From IMG/VR virus record IMGVR_UViG_3300046533_000705, positions 1-42,509 of that record: DNA of 42,509 nt. The stretch is one strand, 5' to 3'. The notes beneath the pieces are model-generated. The model searched no databases. It was not told the DNA's origin and was given only the letters and a program-made list of their open reading frames with translations. Numbering within the stretch: the first letter of the stretch is position 1; every line of letters begins with the position of its first letter. Of this stretch, positions 36,580 to 42,509 are shown piece after piece. The translations under genes were made by a program, and so were the position numbers. Source of the stretch: a virus.

Positions 36580-38163
36580 TTAGAACCTCGCGTCAAAGCT
36601 GAAATTTATTCCTGCAGAAGGCGGAAAAAGACTAAATCCTCCAGCACCGGAAGACGTAGTAGTTATAGTAACGCCGCCTGCAGATACCACCCCAGCGACC
36701 GGCTGGCTGCAATTATTCAAAGTCCAAGTTCCATTTTTTGTAGCTATAGGTGTTGTACGCAGTTGTGGACTAAATGAAAAACTAAAATAGAATGTCTGGC
36801 TTCCGGCAGTAGCCGCTCCTCCCAGCACTGGAAAGTTGGTGGTTCCATCCCCACCAAGGCTCTGCCAGTAGCGTCGGCATACCTTCAATTCCTGGTCATA
36901 CGGCCGCATGATGAGCGGCGCGCGGCTCGATGGCGGAAGCTGGGTTCCCGGAACAACAATCAGCCCGGTCACAGAGAAGCGCGCGGTCAAGGGGATAGTG
37001 TTGGTGGTGCCGGTCACGCCCTGGAAACTCCCGTTGAACCACGCCCCCGGCGTGGCCTGCCGAGCGGTGCCGCATGAGAAGTTGATGCAGACGTTGAGGC
37101 CAACGGCGTTGGTGGAAAGCCAGTTCGCGCTGATAGCCGTGTCGCCAGGTATGGTGAAAGTCTTCCATTCCCAGGTATTGGCGGCATTCACGTTGAAGCC
37201 GGACACGAACGAACGGGTGGCGCTATCGGAACGCAGCGAGAGGGAATACAGACCGGTGAAAGCCGCGTTGATCCAAAACCCGATGGAAATCGACTGCGCG
37301 CCGGCGGTCCCCCAGGCCATGCGCGAGAACCGATAGCCCTCGATGAAATTCGTAATCTCCAGGAAATCGTTCACTGTCGGGGTGATGTTGGCGACGGCGG
37401 CCGAAACCGTCACGCTGCCCTTGTAGCCTGGCGGGGGAGTCGGGCCGGCTCCGGCTGCCCCGGCCCACGTGATGCCTTGCGCGCCGAAAGAGCCCACCAA
37501 CCAACTGTCAGCGATGTATTTGCCGACAGTGGTGCCGCCCGCGCCGCCGGAGATTGTCGTGGTCCCGTTCTCCTGGCTGACCTCACCGTTGCCGTTCACC
37601 TGCATCCCGTTGTAAGCCATGGCGTCGAACGGAGCGGCGTTGGCTGCGGGAGTGAGCTGCACCCAGGCGGCGTTGTCGCGGCCATAGATGTTGCCGTCGA
37701 GCGGGGCCTCGGAAACGCCGAACGGCACCTGGTTCCAGTTTGCGTTCTGGCGGCCATAGAGCAACCCGTCGAGCGGGGCCTCTGGGACGCCGCCGCCACC
37801 GCCGCCGCCGCCGCCACTGTTGGCGCCGCCGGCGCTGATCACCGAGGTGGGGCCGCCGTGATAGAACTCCCACACCGTCACCTGATTGCCGCTGCCTGAC
37901 ACCGCGATGGCGTTCATCGCGCCGGTGAATTCCTGAAATACCAGCCCGTTGCTCGGGAGGATGGAGGTGGAACCGATGCCGCCCACCACCGCCGCGAGTG
38001 GTAGCTGGTCGGTGCTCACGCCGGGGCACACCCAGATGACGCTACCCGACAAGTTGAATACGTAGAGCCCGCTGCGCGACAGGTTCTGCGGCGCTATCTG
38101 CACGCTGGTGGTGCCGACCGGCGGGGTCTTGATGGAGGCGGGATTGGGATATGTGCTGGCCAT
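36580..38163 (-). CDS. Tail fibre protein with repeated collar motifs
   Basis: The product is 527 residues. The middle contains two copies of EAPLDG(L/N)(L/I)YGR(Q/D)NA(N/A)W, a known fibre-shaft/collar repeat of alphaproteobacterial phages, after a poly-Gly linker (GGGGGGGGG). The C-terminal domain (LKVCRRYWQSLGGDGTTNF onward) has the beta-rich character of a receptor-binding tip. It starts in the gap after the beta-helix protein. The repeats are strong evidence of a trimeric fibre. Confidence 0.7.
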   Translation of the reverse strand: MASTYPNPASIKTPPVGTTSVQIAPQNLSRSGLYVFNLSGSVIWVCPGVSTDQLPLAAVVGGIGSTSILPSNGLVFQEFTGAMNAIAVSGSGNQVTVWEFYHGGPTSVISAGGANSGGGGGGGGGVPEAPLDGLLYGRQNANWNQVPFGVSEAPLDGNIYGRDNAAWVQLTPAANAAPFDAMAYNGMQVNGNGEVSQENGTTTISGGAGGTTVGKYIADSWLVGSFGAQGITWAGAAGAGPTPPPGYKGSVTVSAAVANITPTVNDFLEITNFIEGYRFSRMAWGTAGAQSISIGFWINAAFTGLYSLSLRSDSATRSFVSGFNVNAANTWEWKTFTIPGDTAISANWLSTNAVGLNVCINFSCGTARQATPGAWFNGSFQGVTGTTNTIPLTARFSVTGLIVVPGTQLPPSSRAPLIMRPYDQELKVCRRYWQSLGGDGTTNFPVLGGAATAGSQTFYFSFSFSPQLRTTPIATKNGTWTLNNCSQPVAGVVSAGGVTITTTSSGAGGFSLFPPSAGINFSFDARF

Positions 38164-38191
38164 GTGCCTATCCTACCATGGTATTTGTAGG

Positions 38192-40414
38192 TCATGTGAA
38201 GTGCCCGATCGAGGGATTGATCCAGACCGGGAACGCGGCGGTGGTCGCGGTGGAGTTGGGGTCAAAGTTTCCGCCCAGCGCCTGCCATTGGGTGAAGGTC
38301 TTGACGACGCCGTTGTCCTTGTTGAACTGCGAGGCGGCGGTCCCGCCGTTGGTGGCATTTGGGCACAGATAGTTGTTGCGGTCGATGATGGAGGTGGTGT
38401 TCTGCCCAGACACCAATTCGATAATATCGCAAGTGCTCCCAGTCCGAGTGTCCTCGACCTGGTTGTCGGTGAAAACGATCGGCTTGGTCGCGGTTAAAGC
38501 TACGGAATTACTTATGGCAAACGTCGCTCCGGCCGCTTGGTAAATCTTGTTTCGGTACGCCTGGTAACGACAATTGGCGGCCATGCTGGCAGCTACGTTG
38601 CCAGGGCTTATGCTGGGATTGATGAACCCCGCTCCCATGATGCCCCAAGCCAGATTGTCCCTGAACGTACCGGTGAGGCAACTGGAGAAAAAGAACGCAC
38701 CCAAAGACAGGCTAGCGATTGCATTCTTTTGTGAAACGGTATTCTTCCATTGCACAGCCAGAGGATTGTTGAAGCCATCGTCCATGTCGAGCACATACTG
38801 AGTTCCGAACATATAGTTGCTGTCCACACACCACCATTGAGCAATTTCCGTGGCCACGACTCCGATACAAGTAAAGCTAGCTATCGAGAACGAGCTGTTG
38901 CTTATATTGTAGGTTCCCGATCCGCCTGTTCCGGTCCCAAAAGATGTAATCGTTACACCATTAGGGATTGAGTTGGAACTCGCGTCATACAATGTCATTC
39001 CAACTTGCCATGGAGGGCTAGCATTTCCTGTCTGCATAACATTCAAAACGCCTGTGGTTATGCTCGCTTCAGGCATAAGGCTGTATTCGCTGTATGAGGA
39101 AGTTAGATTTACCCAATCTCCGTTTATGCAATACGATCGAGTGGGAGTTCCCCCCACGATGCTGCTGCCGAAATTGATCCATCGGCAAAGGAAATTCTCT
39201 TTCACCACCGGATAAATATGATGATCCTGGGCGCCGCCAGTGCCCTGTCCGGTGATGCTGCACCCCATGATGAACAGCCACTTGCTGGTGCCGCAATAAA
39301 TTCCCATGCGATTATTAGCGCCCCCCGAAATAGGGCAGGTAGAGGTGCATTTCCAAAAACCATTTCTAACAACATTCCCCATATTGAAACCAGAATTGGT
39401 GCTCAATGCAATAATGTCATTCGGAACACCAATCGATGTTACGGCAGTTACGTTGTCAAAGTAGAAATCGCTGACTATCAAGGCCGGGTCGTCATTCTGT
39501 CCGATAAGTCCTACGACATGGTCCCCAGTATTGCCGCTGCCGGCGATTCCTTGAACATTAGATATGACGATGTCTCGGAGATTGACACCGCCGGTTGACC
39601 CGCCTGACCCGGTACTGAATTGAATAGGACCATAGGCGTTGACGTTGTCCTCGCGGATGGGATCGGCACCCGCTCCGTAGGCATCGACTCTGAAACCGTT
39701 CACGGGCAAGGTGTTCCCGTTGCCGATGCCAGCAGCGCCATTCAGGAAATTGGAACCTCGCTTCAGGTGCCACGCGACATTCTGGAACGGCACTGCAATC
39801 GCTGCTGTCGCAGTGAACGCAGAGCCTAGATTGTTCATCGGAGTAGCGGGAGACAGCCCATTTCCATTAACGCCTGCGGTCGAGTCGATCCAGAGTTCAA
39901 GGCCGGTGGCATTGAAGGTGCTGGCAGTGAATGTGGCAGTGACGGAGGTGGTGGTGAAACCGGCTCCGTTCTTGCCGCGGCAGGTCAGGGTGATGGTCTT
40001 GGACCCGGCGGTGCGATAGACGTAGGCCGCCTCGGGGCCGGTCTGATCGGTGTTGGCGTTGACGCTCGGGCCGCCGGTGGAATAGGGGTAGATCGATGGG
40101 TTGGTGAAAACCTCGGTGCCGCCAGGGTCGCCGAAGTTCCAGGAGTATTCCAAGTCCTCGTAGGGTTGGGTGGTGCCAGTGGCGGTGATGTTCATCGCCG
40201 AGACTTGCACGAAGGCCGGGAGCTGGCCGCTGGAGCGGGATAGCGCGATGCCGCCGGACGTGTTGATGGCGATAATCGTGACATTCGGATTGCCGCCGAA
40301 GACCGCAGGACCGCCACCACCAGAAGCACCATGTCGGGGCCACGCGAAAGCTGGCGTGGCCAGCGATATTGCGAGCAAGCTCGTAGCAGCCAGCATCTTC
40401 CTTCTGTTCAGCAT
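38192..40414 (-). CDS. Exported PKD plus beta-helix protein, candidate depolymerase
   Basis: The product is 740 residues. Residues 1-24 (MLNRRKMLAATSLLAISLAT, PAFA) form a signal peptide with a twin-arginine-like RRKML. A PKD-like domain follows (YSWNFGDPGGTEVFTNPS; YVYRTAGSKTITLTC). The block WIDSTAGVNGNGLSPATPMN starts a right-handed beta-helix of the polysaccharide-lyase type (DSTAG.NGNGLSPATP.). The rest is repeated beta strands. Such proteins degrade polysaccharide in many phages, but a secretion signal is unusual for a virion protein. Confidence 0.65.
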   Translation of the reverse strand: MLNRRKMLAATSLLAISLATPAFAWPRHGASGGGGPAVFGGNPNVTIIAINTSGGIALSRSSGQLPAFVQVSAMNITATGTTQPYEDLEYSWNFGDPGGTEVFTNPSIYPYSTGGPSVNANTDQTGPEAAYVYRTAGSKTITLTCRGKNGAGFTTTSVTATFTASTFNATGLELWIDSTAGVNGNGLSPATPMNNLGSAFTATAAIAVPFQNVAWHLKRGSNFLNGAAGIGNGNTLPVNGFRVDAYGAGADPIREDNVNAYGPIQFSTGSGGSTGGVNLRDIVISNVQGIAGSGNTGDHVVGLIGQNDDPALIVSDFYFDNVTAVTSIGVPNDIIALSTNSGFNMGNVVRNGFWKCTSTCPISGGANNRMGIYCGTSKWLFIMGCSITGQGTGGAQDHHIYPVVKENFLCRWINFGSSIVGGTPTRSYCINGDWVNLTSSYSEYSLMPEASITTGVLNVMQTGNASPPWQVGMTLYDASSNSIPNGVTITSFGTGTGGSGTYNISNSSFSIASFTCIGVVATEIAQWWCVDSNYMFGTQYVLDMDDGFNNPLAVQWKNTVSQKNAIASLSLGAFFFSSCLTGTFRDNLAWGIMGAGFINPSISPGNVAASMAANCRYQAYRNKIYQAAGATFAISNSVALTATKPIVFTDNQVEDTRTGSTCDIIELVSGQNTTSIIDRNNYLCPNATNGGTAASQFNKDNGVVKTFTQWQALGGNFDPNSTATTAAFPVWINPSIGHFT

Positions 40415-41334
40415 ATTCCACCGGATACGCCTGCGATGGTGGTGAGGTAGACGTTGGTGGCGTGGCAGAGGTCGGTGATGTTGGCACCGGATAGATCGCC
40501 GCCGATCGAGAATGTCATTATCTGGCGAGGAGAGCCGTTGGTAACTCCTGAACCCAATGTATTTGAGGCAAGAACATAGAAATCAAGATTGGTCATCGCC
40601 GTAGTGGCGCCTTTACCCATGAACCCGGATATGGCTACCGCGTTCTTGTAGCCAATGTCCCCAGTCGCGTTGGGGCGGGTTATGAGGTAGTGGCCGAGAG
40701 TGTCGGTTTGGGTGTTGCCGCTAGGGAAGGCGTTAGCGTTCACAGCAAGCGCAGAGTTGCCAGCCGAAGCAGCACTCAGTCCTGCCGAGATATATGTAGC
40801 AACAGGAGTGCTGCCATCGACAATACCCATGTCGACATCGCTATTGGCTGGGTTGAAATTGTTGGTGTTGCTCCAGAGTGAGAAGTGGGCCGCGTTCAGT
40901 GTGTAGTGGCCGCCTGCGGTGGAGGGATTGAAGTTGGTGTCGAGGGCGATGGTGGTCGAGGCATCGACGCCGGTGTAGCCGCGATCGGCGGTGAAGGTTG
41001 GGGTGCTGATAAGAGTGGTGTCGTGAGTTCCGGGGGTCACCATGTTGACGCGCGCGTCGGCCGCATTAGTCGTGGCGAGCATGTTCCAAACGTCGAGCTT
41101 GGCGAAGACGCCGGAGGTGACACGGCCGCATATTAGGGTGTCGATGGCGGTCTTGTGGGTGGCGTCGAGCGAGGTGGCGGCGATGTAAGCGGCGGATTGC
41201 GAACAAGAGGCGGAAAAGCCGCCAGTGGCGACGAGGTTGTAGGTCGAATCGCGCGTCTGCCAAAAGGCCAGCGCAGGGGTTAGGCAGACGAGAATGCCGA
41301 ACCACCAGAGGGTCCAGAAGACGGGAGGCTTCAT
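40408..41334 (-). CDS. Exported fibre-region protein, 308 aa
   Basis: The product starts MKPPVFWTLWWFGILVCLTP, ALA, then FWQTRD, a signal peptide. The body is beta-rich, with Asn, Thr, Ala and cysteines near 40, 65 and the C-terminus (GSVSGGIC-type ending, read here as AGVSGGIC). It contains LVATGGFSASCSQSAAYIAA. Start and stop overlap both neighbours. It may be a lectin or a structural partner of the beta-helix protein; the function is unassigned. Confidence 0.6.
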   Translation of the reverse strand: MKPPVFWTLWWFGILVCLTPALAFWQTRDSTYNLVATGGFSASCSQSAAYIAATSLDATHKTAIDTLICGRVTSGVFAKLDVWNMLATTNAADARVNMVTPGTHDTTLISTPTFTADRGYTGVDASTTIALDTNFNPSTAGGHYTLNAAHFSLWSNTNNFNPANSDVDMGIVDGSTPVATYISAGLSAASAGNSALAVNANAFPSGNTQTDTLGHYLITRPNATGDIGYKNAVAISGFMGKGATTAMTNLDFYVLASNTLGSGVTNGSPRQIMTFSIGGDLSGANITDLCHATNVYLTTIAGVSGGIC

Positions 41335-42191
41335 AGCTTGTAGCCCCAGGCGGTGACGGACACGACGCCGCCGGTGCCGGGCGCGGCCGACACAACGGCG
41401 ATGCTGGTATTGGCCGCGCTGGCCGGGATGCACGGCGTGAAGACCATTTCCGTCACGCCCAATCCGCTGGCATTGGGGGCGGTCCACTGGGTGAAATTGA
41501 GCGTAGCGGTGATGACGCCGGTAACGGTGGCGTTGCCGGTGGCGGCGGCAGTGGCATTGGCACGGATCGAGAAGCCACAGATGTAGGTGGTGACGGAAAC
41601 TGCGCCGGCCAGGGTCGCGGTGGTGGCGGCGGTGGTGCCGGTCGCGGTGGCGGTGTAGGGGACTGCCGTGTCGGGATAGGGCGCGGTGCCAACCGTGCCG
41701 ATGTGGGCGGTGCCGGCGGGGATAGGAGCCTTGAGGTCGTCGTCCACCTGACCCAGGCAACCGAGAATGGAATAACCGGCGACGGAGCAGGTGTGGGCGG
41801 TGGTGGCGGTGTTGGTGCCCTGCAGGGCCGAGGTGGCAAGGGCGGAGGTGTTGAGGTTGGTCCCGGCGTTGGCGGTGACGGTGCCGGTAACGGTAGCATT
41901 CAGGTTGGCGGCAGTCGCTTGTACGACGGTGGCGTTGAGGTTGGCGGCGGTCGGCTGCGACACCGGCTGCGTCGTGGTGCCGGTCGGGTCGACGCGCAGC
42001 GGGTTGCCGGCCGTGGCCTTCTCGACGTTGGTGCTGTCGATCAGCACCATGGCCGGGCAGACCTTGGTGGCCGAGCAGACGAAGGCAAACACCGTGGTGG
42101 CGCCGCCGGCGGTCGCCAAATAGTCGGCCGTGGCCGCAACCGGGGTGAGGACGAGCGCCGCATAGACGGCGCGCAGGAGCCATTTTCTCAT
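41331..42191 (-). CDS. Exported repetitive fibre-region protein, 286 aa
   Basis: The product starts MRKWLLRAVYAALVLTPVAA, TADYLATAGG, a signal peptide. Residues 30-70 contain AFVCSATKVCPAMVLIDSTN, TAGNPLRVDPTGTTTQPVSQ, a pattern of fibre-region proteins in Rhizobiales phages and prophages (recalled). Repeats of TAANLNATV follow (LNATVVQATAANLNATVTGT). The C-terminus is a Gly/Thr/Ala beta domain. Several cysteines suggest disulphides and thus an oxidising compartment. The function is unknown. Confidence 0.65.
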   Translation of the reverse strand: MRKWLLRAVYAALVLTPVAATADYLATAGGATTVFAFVCSATKVCPAMVLIDSTNVEKATAGNPLRVDPTGTTTQPVSQPTAANLNATVVQATAANLNATVTGTVTANAGTNLNTSALATSALQGTNTATTAHTCSVAGYSILGCLGQVDDDLKAPIPAGTAHIGTVGTAPYPDTAVPYTATATGTTAATTATLAGAVSVTTYICGFSIRANATAAATGNATVTGVITATLNFTQWTAPNASGLGVTEMVFTPCIPASAANTSIAVVSAAPGTGGVVSVTAWGYKL

Positions 42192-42382
42192 CGGGCTAAC
42201 CCCAACATTAAGGGAAGGATGCACAGATTTGTCCCACTGACATCAATCGTGCCGGTGCCGCACGGGGTGGCAGGAAGTCCCGAGAACGAGCCGGAACCCA
42301 CATAGGTCGTGAGCAGTTGCGCCGAGGTCTGCTGCCAGCCGCACGCGCCCACCACGACTAGGATTCTGATGATGTTCTTCAT
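42188..42382 (-). CDS. Small exported protein, 64 aa
   Basis: The product starts MKNIIRILVVVGACGWQQTS, AQ, then LLTTYVGSGSFSGLPATPCG and ends DVSGTNLCILPLMLGLAR. A short signal peptide, possibly lipoprotein-like (VGAC), precedes a compact Gly-rich domain with two cysteines. The ATG overlaps the stop of the wrap-around gene (ATGA). It belongs to the cassette of signal-peptide genes; the function is unknown. Confidence 0.55.
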   Translation of the reverse strand: MKNIIRILVVVGACGWQQTSAQLLTTYVGSGSFSGLPATPCGTGTIDVSGTNLCILPLMLGLAR

Positions 42383-42509
42383 TTGAAGAACACCGAGATG
42401 GCCACGCCGGCCGCCGCCACCGTGTTGTCGTTGTCGTTGATGCCGCCGGTCAGGCAGATGCCGATACCGTTGACGAACGAGGGGCCTTGGTCGAGCGCGA
42501 CCGCCAAGC
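42379..42509 (-). CDS. Exported fibre-region protein, C-terminal half (start at 235)
   Basis: This is the remaining 42 codons of the gene that begins at 235. It reads LAVALDQGPSFVNGIGICLT, GGINDNDNTVAAAGVAISVF, FK then TGA. The pattern G-GICLTGGINDNDNTVAA resembles the C-terminus of small exported phage proteins. The TGA overlaps the next ATG (ATGA). Frame continuity across the join, codon TGC from bases 1, 42509 and 42508, supports circular closure. Confidence 0.8.
   Translation of the reverse strand, partial: LAVALDQGPSFVNGIGICLTGGINDNDNTVAAAGVAISVFFK

Noticed and set aside
35248-42509. Diversity-generating retroelement acting on the fibre genes
   Set aside because: No reverse transcriptase gene and no template/variable repeat pair were seen.
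1-42509. Temperate lifestyle with an integrase and attachment site
   Set aside because: A repressor-like HTH gene exists, but no integrase, transposase or partition gene was recognised, and no attachment-like repeat was found.

Overview
The window looks like the complete genome of a tailed phage, most likely a short-tailed (podovirus-type) phage of an alphaproteobacterium. Both ends are two halves of one leftward gene: the first 235 bases encode the start of a 121-residue exported protein and the last 131 bases encode its end. Joining base 42509 to base 1 keeps the reading frame. The 42.5 kb is therefore probably a closed circle, from a circularly permuted or terminally redundant genome, cut at an arbitrary point. 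An alphaproteobacterial host is inferred from a GcrA-family regulator, a protein with a PEP-CTERM/VPLPA-like sorting tail, high GC content, and resemblance of the fibre and recombination proteins to those of Rhizobiales-type phages.

Layout. (1) 27327 down to 23378, leftward: a chain of small overlapping genes (DUF1064-like nuclease, two tandem paralogues, coiled-coil protein, DNA methyltransferase) ending in the PEP-CTERM protein. (2) 22995 down to 1, leftward: the late operon, with its own TATAAT box. It begins with a group of very small membrane proteins, a holin-like protein and a double-psi beta-barrel protein. It continues with the large terminase, zinc-ribbon and HTH proteins, portal, scaffold, an HNH endonuclease, major capsid protein, head-tail adaptor, a stabilisation/tail-hub type protein and four large low-complexity internal virion proteins. 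(3) Across the join and from 42509 down to 34955, still leftward: five consecutive genes with signal peptides (including a PKD plus beta-helix protein), then two tail-fibre proteins and a small fibre-associated protein. (4) 28179 to 29652, rightward: five small early genes from a good sigma70 promoter, followed by an RNA element with two mutually exclusive hairpins and a strong intrinsic terminator. (5) 29911 to 30291, rightward HTH gene. (6) 32996 down to 30276, leftward: Cro/CI-like repressor, GcrA homologue, small exported proteins, and two genes likely to act in replication. (7) 33069 to 35006, rightward: YqaJ/lambda-type exonuclease plus a RecT/Red-beta-like annealing protein.

How it may work together. 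A repeated operator-like element (TGTCA, five bases, TGACA) lies in the divergent promoter between the repressor and the recombination genes. A near copy overlaps the leftward early promoter, and TGTCA half-sites lie upstream of the late promoter. This suggests one repressor controls several promoters, with the GcrA homologue possibly steering host sigma70. Replication appears to rely on host enzymes, since no DNA or RNA polymerase gene was recognised, and recombination uses the exonuclease/annealing pair. No integrase, tRNA gene or CRISPR array was seen. The most unusual content is the exported-protein cassette beside the tail fibres, the phage-borne PEP-CTERM protein, the GcrA homologue and the switch-like RNA element.
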